From Plasmodium malariae (taxonomy: Eukaryota; Apicomplexa; Aconoidasida; Haemosporida; Plasmodiidae): a stretch of 64,000 nucleotides of DNA. The stretch covers positions 2,723,501 to 2,787,500 of the forward strand of contig NC_041788.1 of the NCBI RefSeq assembly GCF_900090045.1, read 5' to 3'. The position numbers were made by a program, and so were the translations under genes. This document shows, one piece after another, positions 11,350 through 24,600 of the stretch (positions are counted from its first letter, which is position 1; the number at the start of each line of letters is the position of its first letter). The notes beneath the pieces are model-generated. The model ran no database searches and was not told where the DNA came from. It saw only the letters and a program-made list of their open reading frames with translations.

Positions 11350-12979
11350 AATAGATAAATATACATACATATACATTCAAGTAAATTTAATCGTATAAAC
11401 AGTATACATAAAATACGCTGTCGAATTTGTTTACCTGATGCTTAAATGATTAGTATTTTTTAATGTAATATTTTTTCTGCTTCATTACTATCGTCCTTTC
11501 CTTATCCCTTTTCATATTTTTATATTATTCCTTATTCTATTCCATTCCTTATTTCTACTCCTGTTTATTTCACTTCATTATATTATATTTTATTCTATTT
11601 TTTTATTTTATTTTTTTATTTTATTTTTTTTGTTTTTTCCCCATTACTTTGTAGTCCCTTAAAAATAAATTAAAATTAAAATAATGAAACATCCAAGGGG
11701 TTAGTACGTACTTGTTATCAAAGACAAAAAAAAAAAAAAAAATATACCCCAGGAAAGATATATATAATAAAAGAAGCTAAAGGAAGTTAAAAGAAGCATT
11801 TCGTTTTTACTTTTTTTTTTGTTTATTTCTTTTTTCCCTTTTTTGTATTCTTTTAATATATATCATGCAGGAATAACTTTATATTTTATTTTCTATGCAG
11901 CAAACATTTACATTTTATAAGTGAGCATAACAAGCATGCCATCGTAAGAACACTATATCTAAATGTATACCATACGTGTATAGCTTTTTATGCTAAATTG
12001 TAATTCTGTTAATTTTCGGCTTGTCAATATTATTCGTAAACTTTCTTATAAATACGACGGATTATTTACACGTACATATATGCATTGATTATGTACATGT
12101 ATACGTATGTGTGTTATGTATAATACTTTATTATTTTTTTATACATTAATCCTAGAAGGCTATTAAAGCTTTGCTCCATTGATCATAATTAATGTGTTTG
12201 CAACTTGACTCCCCCGAATTGCAATTTAAAGCGTTGTTGTACATAGTATTTTTTAAATTTGTAAATTAGATTTCACGTACCATATATACGTATATATATA
12301 TGAGTATATATGTATAAATGTATACGTATATGCACAAATTTAAAGGAATAACAAATTTTCTAGTTACACCTTACTAACATATATAGTATAATAAGTACAG
12401 AGATCATCAGAAGAACATAACACAAATTTTGTATTTTGTACTAATTTTAAAAAGAAGAATTACTACATAAAAATGTTTCGTTATTATATAGAAATATGAA
12501 CGGATTTTTTATTTTGCTTATCTTTTTATTCCCTTTTTCCTTTTTATAATTAAAAGAATGTATAACTAGAACTGTGAAGAGTTCTCCTATTTTTAATTAA
12601 TGGGTTTTGTATTATGCTTCCTTTTTTTGTTTCATTAACGTGTATATGTAGACGTACATATGTTAATATATAAGGTACGTATATGTGTATATGTGTATAT
12701 GTGTATATGTGTATATATGTATATGTGTATATGTGTATATATGTAAAATAAGAGAACGGACTCATCAAAGCTTAATTCTTTTTTTTTTTTTTTTTATATT
12801 ACAATTTGAATTTAGCTGATGTGCATTTTTCGTTTGTTGGGGGGTGTATATATATATTCACATTTGAAAAAGAGTATATGTATATATATATATATATATA
12901 TGTATGTATATATGTATATATATTTGCACACGCATGAACGTACTCATGAAAAAGAAAATATACTGCACGAAAAAATAAT
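10598..12979. other. Divergent intergenic region, about 2.4 kb
   Basis: It separates the minus-strand small gene from the plus-strand SUMO protease, so it should hold both promoters. Visible content: poly-T runs (10739-10760), a GC-richer patch (10760-10870), (AT)n at 11310-11344, a T-rich block (11580-11640) and a GTATATGT repeat (12675-12745). Plus-strand frames at 10312-10820 and 10932-11273 lack coding character. Confidence 0.7.
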
Positions 12980-15900
12980 ATGAATAAGGGCCACTGGAAT
13001 ATTAACTGTTTGTTTGAAAAGGACAAGTATAGCATCGCTTCAAACCACAGAGCACAAAATGAGGAAAATAAAAAAGTAAGTAGCAAAGTATATAGCAAAG
13101 AGTATAGCAAAGAATATAGCAAAGAGTATAGCAAAGAATATAGCAAAGAATATAGCAAAGTAAGTAACAAAGTAAGTAGTAACGGAAAATATAAAGAGGC
13201 CGCATACACTGCACATGACCATGATTACAAGATAAGAGTACTTTCTACAAATTTGAGTGGAGAAACGTCAACGAATGATCATCACTTTGTGTTTAAGCAA
13301 AATAGGCTACACCATGATGATCGTAGGAAGTTATACAGTGATCATTATAGGAAATTAAATTATGATGAAAAATTATGTAGGGAGAAACATGATAAGTTAG
13401 ACAGTAAACAGGAAAGTAGGAGCGGTCGAGTGGAAAATAGGAGTAGTAAAGTGGAAAGTAGAAACAGTAAATTGGAAAGTAGGAACAGTAAATTGGAAAG
13501 TAGGAACAGCAAAATGGAAAGTAGGAACAGCAAAATGGAAAGTTGGGACAACAAAATGGAAAGTAGGAACAGCAAAATGGAAAGTAGGAACAGCAAAATG
13601 GAAAGTTGGGACAACAAATTGTACCGCAAAATGCACAAGGAAGGACACCGAAAATCAAACCATAAATTGGGCCTAAAACAGAATAATAAGAGTTATACGC
13701 ATTTTAAATCTTCCTCTAATACGGGTGTTGATAAAAATGTAAACAGTGATAAGGAAAAAGCAGGGAGTGGTCTTCTTTGGAGTTGCGTGAAAAGTATGTG
13801 CTCATCGTTCGCATCTGTCGTAAAAAAAAATATATTCTCATACGAAAACAGTAATTCAAATTTAAAAAAGAAAATAATTTCAGATAATTCAAGGTTAATT
13901 GACAAAAAGTCCAAAAGAAATAGACAAAAAAAAGATGATAAAGGGATGTTAAGCGATGATAATTATTTGTCCAGTTTAAAAAATAAAAGTTGTTTTATCT
14001 CAGGAAATATTAAGTATAAAAATGAATCGAACAGTATGAATAATTTTACACACGGTTATTTAAAGAAAAACGAAAAATATAATGCAGATGATGAAAATAA
14101 TAAAAATGATGAAAATGATGCAAATGATGCAGATGATGAAAATAATAAAAATGATGAAAATGATGAATATAATAAAAATGGTGAATATAATAAAAATGAT
14201 GCAAATGATGAATATAATAAAAATGATGAATATAATAAAAATAATAAAAATGATGAATATAATAAAAATAATAAAAATAAATATAAACACAATGATGAAC
14301 ATGTGACAGATAGGAATAAGAAAATAAAAAATTCTTTTTACGATTTTTCGGAAAATGATATAAAGAATTTGTTCTTGTCTGATAATGAAAAAATGGATTA
14401 TTCGTATTCTCATTTAAAAGGCAGCATAAAAAATGGTCAAATGACTACTCATAATGGCACAAACGTAGAGGATGTTCAGAAGAAAAAGAAGCATAACAGT
14501 TGCATTTGCAAGGAGGACAATCACGGTAGTTACAGGGAAGAGAAGAGATATGATGTTGATTTAAATATGCATAAACGCAGTAGCAGTAAGAGTAAGTATA
14601 ACTCAATGAATAATTCAAATTACTCTAAGTATGATTTAAAAAGTCTTAGTAATAATGAGAGTAAACAGTCATATGAAAATAATAATATGAAACCATATGA
14701 GAAACCACATCAGAGGCTTTCCTCCTTAACATTTAATAGTAATAGTTACCAATACAAACTTAAAAATATGTATAATGGTGATATAAATATGAAGAAAGAT
14801 TTTTTTTTTTTTGAATCATCAGAGGACGAATATGGTAATAAAAAGGATGATAAATATACGCCTAATGAAAAAAGAAAGAATAATGAGTATAGGGAACAGA
14901 AAAATAAAGGAAGTAATTCAGCTAGCTGCAATAGTGAAAATGATAAGAAAGAAACACATTTCAATAAACAGCAGTACATTGATAATGATTTGCTAAAACG
15001 GTATTGGCAAAAGGATGAAAGCAAATATAGTCATGATGATAAAATTGCAAAAAAAGGCATCAGAAGTGACAGGAGCTGCAAAAGTAGTAGAGAAAGTAGC
15101 TTCAACGGTGAGCACTGTCTAAGTGAAAATGAAAAAAAAATTAACATTGAAGGGAAACAACTCCAGGATGGAAAAAAGAATGGGAAGAAGGACAAAGCGA
15201 AGGATAAAGCAAATGAAAAGGGAATTGCATATTTCATATATAACGATAAGAAGGAGGAAGAGAAGAAAGAAGGAAAAGCTACGGACGATGCACGCATGCC
15301 CCAAAAGGAGCAAGTAGAAAAGCTGTATTACGAAAATATTCTCATGGAAAAAGATCGAGAAGAAAAATCAATCAACGGTAAAGATGACAGTAGCTTCGAA
15401 AGCTTCAAAAACATTTTTTATGATCGAAAAAATAGGAATGTTTCAATTCATGAACAATCGTGTGTAGATGACAAAGCAATGGATAAGCATGAGGAGGAAC
15501 AGTTTAAAAATGAGCATGACGACCATCACCACCATGGTAAAATACTCCTTAATGACAACACACATATGGATGGTCAAGGGCTGGAGAGACAGAAAAAAAG
15601 TAGTCATTCTAATAATTTTATTAAAAACAATGAAGAAATAAAAAAAATGAGATATGAATATAAATCACTAATACGAATAATAGACACATTTATTGACGAA
15701 AGTTTAAACGGACAAAGTGTTAACAATTCTCTTATCCATACAAACAGTAATAGAATAAATGATGAGAAGGAAGGAATGAAAAACAATTTTTTTTCAGAGA
15801 ACGAGGATGAATATAAAGGTGAAGACTCTATGAAAATAATAGATGAAATATCCTTGCAAAATAAAAATAAATATATTATATTAAAATATGATGAAGATTC

Positions 15901-17267
15901 ACTCATTGAAGCGTTAGAAAAATTAAGAATTGATAAACAGAAAAAATTAGAGGAAGCGAAAGAAGAAGGGGAAGAAGAGGAAGAGGAAGAGGAAGAAGAA
16001 GAAGCTGATGAGGATGCAGATGAAGAGAAAAAAAAAAAAAAAAAAATTAAAAATAGACAAAAGTATATTTTTTAAATGTAATAAAAAAGATCATTACGAA
16101 GCAGCTGTATTCATTCTAAATCAGAAAGGTGATAATAAAGTTTTAATTGATAAGTTCAATGTACCTCTTTTATATTCACAAATAAAATGCTTAATCGATA
16201 CAAGATGGTTAAATGATGAAGTAATTAACTTTTATCTTAGTATGTTACAAGAATACAATGAACAGAATACAAAAAATAGTATGTCACATTTACCAAAAAT
16301 TTTTATTTTTAGTACCTTCTTTTTTCAATCCTTAAGTTCAAATGGATGTTATAATTATAGTAAGGTATCTCGTTGGACAAAGAGAAAAAAAATTGACATT
16401 TTTTCTTTCGATTTAATTTTAATTCCTTTGCATGTAGGAGGAAATCATTGGACTTTAGGCTCAATTAATATAAAAGATAAAAAAATAAAATTATATGACT
16501 CTTTAAATATGCCAAATAAAAAATTTTTTGAATACATAAGTAAATACATAGTTGATGAAATCCGAGATAAAAAACAAATGGAAATTAACATTTCCTCATG
16601 GGAGTATAACAAGGAGGGAAGTTCAGAGGTATGCCTCAGAACAAGCCTTCATTTAAAAAAGGGGAGAAGCGCCCTTCCCTTACCCCCCAAAAAAAAAAAA
16701 AAAAAATATGAACTACATCCATTTTTTGCTACACGTATATATACATATATATATGTATGTATGCACGAATGTTTATTGTATTATCACCACATATTGTACA
16801 TGTTAATGCGAATTTTAATTTTTTTTATTTTAACAGGGCGGAATACCGCATCAAGAGAACGGATATGACTGCGGTGTGTTCACGTGTATGTTTGCCAAAT
16901 GCTTAAGCTTCAACAGAGAATTTGATTTTAATCAAAAAGATATAAAGGAGATACGATTAAAAATGGTATGGTGTGAGTGCACACAACTTGTATAATGTTT
17001 ACATGTGCAAGTGCATGTAATATACATTTACATGTCGATTGCACTTCTGCACATTTGGCGGAGCTGTGAAGTTTAGCTTCTGTTTACGCTTACGCAGTTC
17101 TTAAGCGGTTTATTTTGTTATATAGTACCTTAGTTATACTTTGTTATATTGTACTGTGCTATATTTATATTGTATTATATTTTTCTGCATAGTATTTTAC
17201 TTACATTTTTCTCTTTTTTCCGTATGTGCAGGTTTACGAAATATCTCAGGGGTGTCTTACATTTTGA
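12980..17267 (+). CDS. SENP1: Ulp1/SENP-family SUMO protease, frame interrupted in a poly-A run
   Basis: A C48 cysteine protease domain sits at the C-terminus: WLNDEVINFY (about 16205), His in GGNHWTLGS (16446), Asp in LYDSLN (about 16500), and Gln and Cys in HQENGYDCGVF (Cys codon 16870). These are the His-Asp-Cys triad and oxyanion Gln of SUMO proteases. Exon 1 runs 12980..16628 (donor GTATGC), then 16837..16965 (acceptor AACAG, donor GTATGG) and 17232..17267 (acceptor GTGCAG), ending VYEISQGCLTF. The long N-terminus is low complexity: YSKE units (13077-13170), 21-bp SRNSKME units (13405-13620) and NDEYNKN repeats (14085-14285). At the 19-A run 16028-16046 the frame shifts: upstream it would stop at 16075, while the protease domain is in another frame. 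I see no intron there, so a homopolymer length error is likely. The family processes or removes SUMO. Confidence 0.85.
13405..13620 (+). repeat. 21-bp coding repeat (SRNSKME units) in the SUMO protease
   Basis: About ten 21-bp units encode SRNSKME or SWDNKME, after a shorter YSKE array at 13077-13170. Frame-neutral, within the disordered N-terminal region. Confidence 0.85.
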
Positions 17268-18187
17268 TCGGAACGGTAGCAAAATTAGCAGAAACAGCAC
17301 AAGTAATAACAGAATAATGTAGGAGCTTTTTTTTTTTTTTTTTTCCATTATATTTCGTTATAGTTTTCTCTATTCTTTATTCATCTTTTTTTTTCCTTTT
17401 TTTTTCCTTTTTTTTTCCTTTTTTTTCCTTTTTTTCCCCTTTTTTTATGTGCCCACTTTGCATTAACATGCAACGCGTCTCACAAATCTTGTATTTATTT
17501 TTTTTTTATTTGTTTTTAACATGACTTTTTTTTACCCTTTGGACTTAACGTATATTGTGAATGTATATATATATGCACATGTATAATATATATGTATATA
17601 CATATATAACGTGTACCTATATGTATGTATATACTCATATACGCATAAGATTCTTTAAATGTTTTATCCCTTTTGTCCCATTATTCTTTTTAATTTTTAA
17701 AAAACTTGTTATTTGATGGTTACAATACTATGCCTTTTCTTTGTATTAAGGCACCCTTTTTTTTTATTTTGATACATTTTGCTTTAATTAACGAATAAAA
17801 AGGCAATTTTTTGCATTTTCTGAACTCTATCGTTTTAACTTTATCGTTTTAACTTTATCGTTTTAACTTTATCGTTTTAACTTTATCGTTTTTATTTTAT
17901 CGTTTTTATTTTATCGTTTTTATTTTATCGTTTTCACTTTTTCATTTTACCTTCCTCATTTTAGCTTCCTCGTTTCAACTTCTTCATTAGCTTAACCTTT
18001 TCATTTCTCATTTTTTTAAAAACGTAAAATTTTTTTTTTTTTTTTATATATAAATAGTACAGGTATTTTATCCATTTCTGTAGAGTTATCTACTTTAATG
18101 GTGTGTAAAAATTTTATAAATGAGGAAAAAAAAATATAACTTGAAAAGTGCATACAGGGGTCAAAAGGATGAAAAAGTCTTAACACG

Positions 18188-18233
<46 letters not shown>

Positions 18234-18623
18234 CATACGTATGTGTATAAGACTTGGCACATGAATAATTCTGCCAATAAAACAGCCATTTGGCAAAAGT
18301 TAATTTTTAAAAGGATACTTTGTCACTATAATGTAGGCAAGACAAGTGAGCTACTTCGCTACCGTACTCATATAATATATCTTCTTTCCTTTTTCTCATA
18401 ATTTCATGCTCGAATATGCATTTTTTAAGTTTACTGTTAAGGGTATTTAGTTCCTGTGTAAAATTTAATGGGGAAAAAATGTAAAATTATTAAGGCGTTT
18501 TTATGTGCATACTTGCGCAGGTGGCATATGTTCCCACGTGCGAACAAATTTGTGTGTGTACATATACATATGCTTTTGTATGTAATCGTATGCACATGTG
18601 TGTGCGTGCGCGTATGGGGGCAC
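17268..18623. other. Convergent intergenic region with a 13-bp repeat
   Basis: Between the SUMO protease stop and the next gene's stop on the other strand. Contains CT-rich TTTTTTTTCC repeats (17385-17450), a 13-bp TTTAACTTTATCG array turning into TTTATTTTATCG (17828-17955), poly-T (18029-18045) and (AT)n (18193-18230). The open frame at 18468-18803 overlaps the next gene antisense and has no coding support. Confidence 0.75.
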
Positions 18624-19799
18624 TCAAAATTTTTTGCATTTATCGTTTGTAACCTTTATTTGATGGAAGGCGGTACGAGGTACATGAACGAAGTCCTTTA
18701 TTTGGGAAAGAATATTTTCAAGTGTGAGCGGCTTTTCAATTTTCAGAACAGCACTATCATTGTTGTAATGATATGGAAGTATAAAGTAAAGTACGGGGAA
18801 TAAATTTTCATTGACATCTTTTAACACGTTATAATGAATACCATATTTTGAAGTGTCTATCCCTACAACATTCACTGGCACATAATTTGATTTAAAAATT
18901 TTGGACAAATCAACCATTAAAGATTTAATATACATATTTAAAAATATGTTATTATTGTAAAAGAATATAATTGTCTTTACATTATTATCTATAACATTTA
19001 TGACTTGTTCAGGTTTTATATCTTTATATGAATGAATATTTTGCTTAAATTGTAAAATTTGGCACAATTTTCTTTGACCTTCATTTTTTTTTTTAATATA
19101 AGGTATATAAAAACATATTAAAAAATGCGGGAAAAATAGCATAAAGATGAAACATATATATGGTAATGCTGTTGATATATACTGATATGTGTATTCTTCT
19201 TTTGTTAATCTTTTTTTGTCAATAAGAAAAGAAGACGGATCTACATTATGTTCATACCTTTGTATGTTGTAATAATAAAGTGAATTAATATTTTTTTTTT
19301 CAAGGAATTTTTTTTTTTCATCATTTTTTATTTTTTTATTTTCCATTATCTCTTTTACATTTATAAATATTTCCCTCATATTTTGAGCCCTATTTAATTT
19401 TATATTGCTCAGCATGTCTTCGTAATAATATATATCAAAACTGTTTATAATTTCTTCTTTTTCTAAAATATGTATAAATTTTTCCAGTTGCTCATAACTG
19501 CTTGGTTGGCAAATAATTCTATCATACAACAAATTTTCTCCCCCTCCTTCTCCTCCTCCCCCTTTAAAAACTGTAAATGTACCTATCTTATTGAAGTTTA
19601 TATTTAACGGAAAATTATTCCTCCGTAAAACTTTTAAAACGTCCTCGTTCTCTTTTGGTTTTACCTGACTTGTGCAGGTTTTTCTCTCTATATTGTTGCA
19701 GTTACTACGCTGGAGGGTAAAAGATACGTACCTCCATGTATATCTACCATTTAAAGCATATCTTAACGTTTGGATATATTTGTTAAGAAGCGGTTTCAT
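18624..19799 (-). CDS. Membrane protein with a thioredoxin-fold-like C-terminal domain, probably organellar
   Basis: Single exon, 391 residues, ATG at 19799. The N-terminus (MKPLLNKYIQTLRYALNGR) is basic and lacks acids, like a mitochondrial presequence. A hydrophobic segment near residues 208-232 (YISTALPYICFIFMLFFPHF) is a likely membrane span. The C-terminal ~110 residues have a thioredoxin-like pattern: a hydrophobic strand (TIIFFYNN), a helix (MYIKSLMVDLSKIF), a second strand (VPVNVVGIDTSKYGIHYNVL), then FPVLYFILPY, where FP resembles the cis-Pro turn. The CxxC active site is absent, so redox activity is not expected. Function is unknown. It shares a divergent upstream region with TAF1. 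The thioredoxin assignment is an inference from pattern. Confidence 0.7.
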   Translation of the reverse strand: MKPLLNKYIQTLRYALNGRYTWRYVSFTLQRSNCNNIERKTCTSQVKPKENEDVLKVLRRNNFPLNINFNKIGTFTVFKGGGGEGGGENLLYDRIICQPSSYEQLEKFIHILEKEEIINSFDIYYYEDMLSNIKLNRAQNMREIFINVKEIMENKKIKNDEKKKFLEKKNINSLYYYNIQRYEHNVDPSSFLIDKKRLTKEEYTYQYISTALPYICFIFMLFFPHFLICFYIPYIKKKNEGQRKLCQILQFKQNIHSYKDIKPEQVINVIDNNVKTIIFFYNNNIFLNMYIKSLMVDLSKIFKSNYVPVNVVGIDTSKYGIHYNVLKDVNENLFPVLYFILPYHYNNDSAVLKIEKPLTLENILSQIKDFVHVPRTAFHQIKVTNDKCKKF

Positions 19800-20443
19800 C
19801 TTTATGAATGTTATGCTTGAGCTTTTTGCAATAGCTTTTCTGTAATATCGTTTTTGATCTTCCCTTTTCGTTGCAGTTACTTAACTGTTTTGTTAGCTAT
19901 TTGGTTTATTTTATTTATTTGGTTCCGCCTTAATTATTATGATCTGCTTTATTTATTATGATGTGCTTTATTTATTTTGATCAGCTGTATTTTATTTATT
20001 TTGTTCTGCTGTATTTTATTTACTTCTGTTTCCTTTGATTTTATTTATTTTTCTTCCCCCTTTTCTTTTTTTTAATTTGTGATAATGCACACACATTAGA
20101 GTTGCTTCCTCCTTATCATCTATATTGTGAACTACTATTTGCACACAAGGTTACATTGTCATTTTTTCATTTTATATATATGTAGTTTTTATTATGCTTT
20201 TCTATATTTACGGAGTGAGGGAAAACTTCTAATAACGCGTCTTTTCGTGTAAGCATGTTTCTTCTTAAAAATAAAATTTTACGTCTAGTAAGAAGCGCAA
20301 AATAAGCGTGTTTACATATATACAGTAGTACAAGAATAAATTTTCATATGTACAAATTTGTACGTACATAAATTAACTACGTTTCCTAGCCAGTCCACTG
20401 ACTCTCAGGTTTGACTACCTATGCTAATTTAACATGAAGAGAA

Positions 20444-20477
<34 letters not shown>

Positions 20478-21413
20478 TATGAACATATATAAAACGATAT
20501 AGTATGATGTTAACAACGTGCTGCTTAAAGAGTAAAGCATTTAAACATAATTTTTGAAAAGCTTTTCAAAAAAACATTCTGTAATAAGGTATACAATTTC
20601 GTCGAACTATTCACAAGAAAATGCACGTAATTTTTAAAAGTCATGTTGTCCTCAATAGGAGAAAAAAATATACGTCCTTTGTGATTCCTGTATATATATA
20701 TATATATGTATGTATACATGAATATATTTAGGTGTACTCTGAAAAAATAATTTTTTCGAATTTTATATAGTGTAGAAATACACAAACTTGTATACGTCAT
20801 TTAATAATTACATATATAAATATAAAAATACATGTACATGTACATAAACATATACGTACATACCTATATACATGATAAATGTATACGTGCATAAATAAAA
20901 ACGTACATAAATAAAAACGTACATAAATAAAAACGTACATTAATAGAACGTACATAAATAAAACGTACAAAAATAAAACATACAAAAATAAAACGTACAT
21001 AAATAAAACGTACATAAATAAAACGTACATAAATAAAACGTACATAAATAAAACGTACATAAATATATATGTACAATTTTTTAATTATTTTTTTTGTTTT
21101 TCCCTTTTTTAAATTGGTTCGTGGGAAATGCTTATGAATACTTATATATATTATGTATACGTATAAACATAAATTTTTATATTTATGTACAAATAAATGT
21201 ATACTTATACAAATATATATATATTCATTTAAATATATATTTATGTACAAATGTATATTATAATTTATTTATGATGAGGGGAATAATTTTTTCAAGTATA
21301 TTACTATGATAAACAAGCTTTTATTCATGAAAAAATGTGTATATGTTTACTAAACGGTAAAGGTAAGCAGCATACATATATGTGTACTTATATACATAAA
21401 TTTTTTTTTGTAA

Positions 21414-21454
<41 letters not shown>

Positions 21455-21643
21455 TTTGTTTAGTCATTTTTCATTTTAAATATTTGAGTATTAGTTTATC
21501 ATCTGTCAACTTTCCCACTTATTTTGTTTGAATCCCCCCCCCTTTATGTATGATGTCGAACTATTGGGAAAGTATTAATTTTGTTTTATAATCTTTACAA
21601 ACGTAGCAAAATAATAATAGAAGAAAAAAAAGAAAATGAAAAA
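19800..21643. other. Divergent intergenic region with a GTACATAAAT-type repeat
   Basis: Between the minus-strand membrane protein and plus-strand TAF1, so it should contain both promoters. Visible: TTTATTTATTTTG-type repeats (19905-20050), poly-A/(AT)n (20440-20480), a 14-15-bp AAAACGTACATAAAT array (20885-21066), and (AT)n (21419-21452). Open frames here are repeat-derived Tyr/Ile/Val strings. Confidence 0.7.
20885..21066. repeat. 14-15-bp tandem repeat (AAAACGTACATAAAT)
   Basis: About twelve copies, mostly AAAACGTACATAAAT with length variants at the A run. Non-coding; both strands give open frames only because the unit lacks stops. Confidence 0.9.
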
Positions 21644-24600
21644 ATGAACAACATAGTTAACTCCATAAGTGTAAAAGGAATTAATGGAAAAAAGGAAGAA
21701 GAACAAACTTCAAGAAAGGAAAAACATGAGCAGCAGCAGCAGGAGAAGAAACTTTTTCCACGTTACAACATATATAATGGGGAAAGAGCAAAAAATATAA
21801 CAAGGGGCGCTGGAAAAGAGTATATGAAAAGAGCATATAACACTGTTCAGGTGAATCAGGAAGAATTGTTACTGAATATATTGAATAAGAATAACAATGA
21901 GAATAATTATAGGTACACGAATAACTGTACGAATAAGACATACATAGGAAAAATTGGAGGCATAAAAAGGAATGAGGTTAAATGTAATCTGCCTCACGTT
22001 ACCTTTGAAGAGGAAAAAGAAATTATAAAAACATACTACGAGTTTTATAATTTTACGAAATTTCAAAACATTGATAAGTCTTATAAAGGGAATGACTTAA
22101 TAAAATTTTTCAGCGATATGAATATTTTAAGAGATTTAAAAAAAGAAAAAATTAAAGTTCAAAAGAAGAATGATTTTTTAAAAAAGGGTAAAGGTATAAT
22201 TCGAAATTATGAGCAACAAAAAAGGGAAAAGGAGAAAGAGAAAAAAAAAAAAAAAAAATGTGCAACCATTGAACATAATGTTATGAGTAACTACAGTGAT
22301 ATAACGACATCAAACATGTTAAGCCTCGAATGGAAGGACGATGTTTCGAAGAACTATTTATTACAGTGTTGTAATAACAGTTTAGCAGGAAATCTTTTAA
22401 ATATTCATAACACAGATTTTATAGAGATAGAAGACATTTTTGATGAAAATAGATTAAACCAGGTTAAAAATCAAAATTTTTGTTTTTATAAAAATATTAA
22501 AATTAAACAATCAACAAGAAATGAGAGTAGTAACAAGGATGAACATGCTGATAATATAAAAAAAAAAAATACCAATGGTTATGCTCTTCGTAAAGAATAC
22601 TTTACTCATACCAATTCCAGTAATACTAACATACGAAAGAGACAAGAACCTTCTCTGGATGGAATAAAAGATGAATATAATGGTAGGAGTACTTGTGGAA
22701 ATGCAGAAGAGGCAAAGAATACTAGTAGAGACGCTAAAAATAGTAGTAAGACACTCAGCGAGAATGATGAAGGAAGTGATGGCTTTATGCGTGATCTCAA
22801 TAGGGAGAACAAAAGAAATGATGATAATGTCCGTAGCTACAACGAGGAAAATCCTTACCACAATGGTAGGGACATTAGCTCCAACGAGGAAAAGCATAAC
22901 AACTACAGCAGTTTCCTTAGCTTGAGTGAGGCGAAGCATAACAATGAAAACAGTTTCCTTAGCTTCAATAAGGCTAACGATGATGTGAGCTACGCTAGTA
23001 TTGACTTTATTGATAACTCAGAAATGCACATGAAAGTGGAAGATATTAATATAGTAGAGTGTGGAGAAGATAACAACTTAAAGAAAAAAAATTATTTAAG
23101 AGAGTTAGATGACTCAAGAGATTTAGGGGATTTGCTAGAATTTAAGGAGTCAAAGAATGTTCCTACTGAGGATGAATTCGAGGTGGACCTAGATAAAGAA
23201 TTTAACTTTGATGATGAAGTTGAAGAGGAATTGAAGGAATTGGAGGAAGTGCAGGAATTGGAGGAAGTGCAGGAATTGGAGGAAGTGCAGGAATTGAAGA
23301 AAGTGCAGGAATTGAAGAAAGTGAACGAAGTGAGTCAAGTTAATGAAGAAGATATGTATAAAAGCAAAATCTCAGGATCGTTTGAGAATAACATGAAGAA
23401 CATATCTCCCATCTTACAGGATGATGCAAAAGACAATGTACATGATTCATTTTCATATCTATGTTTTGGCAGTAGAGATAATTCGTTTGTAGATGATAAT
23501 ATGTCAGGGGTAAAGGAAAGTCACTGTGTGAAGAATGAAGATTATTGTACATTGAAAAATGATGATATACAATTGTTCGAAGAGATGAATGAAAAAAGCG
23601 AGTATACCAAGAATGACAGCTTAATAGACTTCTTCGATGAAGGCGGAGTTAATGCAGATGATGTTAATTACGAAGATGCTAATGCTGACCATGTTAATGC
23701 CCGCAGTGCATATCTTTTTGATGAAAACGACCTTGTGCATTTGAAAAACAAAAATTCAAGCAAGTACCTGCAGGAGGGGGAGAACATAATAAATCTAAAG
23801 GAGGATAAGATGGACAGCTCCGAAAGGATAAGCGATTTATTTGGGGAACTTGACAATATTGCAGAAATGGATAACGTTGATGGATTGGATAACGTCGATG
23901 GATTGGATAAGGTTGACGGATTGGATAAGGTTGACGGATTGGATATCATTGACGGATTGGATAAGGTTGACGGATTGGATATCATTGACGGATTGGATAA
24001 GGTTGACGGATTGGATAACATTGACGGATTGGATAACGTTGACGATTGGATAACATTGACGGATTGGATAACGTTGACGGATTGGATAACATTGACGGAT
24101 TGGATATCATTGACGGATTGGATAACATTGACGGATTGGATAACATTGACGGATTGAATAACGTTGACGGATTGGATAACATTGACGGATTGGATATCAT
24201 TGACGGATTGAATAACTTTGATGGACTTGATAATAGTGACAATCTTGACAATTTTAGCGAGGGGGAGGGCAGAGACCCCCATGGTATGCACAACATTTCT
24301 TCAAGGAAGGGTGAAAAGAAAGAAAGCTCCCTTCTATACGATTTGATTGAAGACAAAGGGAACGAACTGATTATCGAAAACCATGATGATAATGGTAATG
24401 ATAATGATTATTTTAATACGATTCATGATAATAATGTTAATGATGATGATAATGATAATAACGATGACATTGTTAATGATGATGATGACAACTTAAATAA
24501 TGTAAATTTACATTTAAATGATGAACAGGTCATGCTAAAAGGCTTCGAATTAAATAAAGAGAGAGGAGGAGTATTTTTTAATAATAGCATGTACACATGT

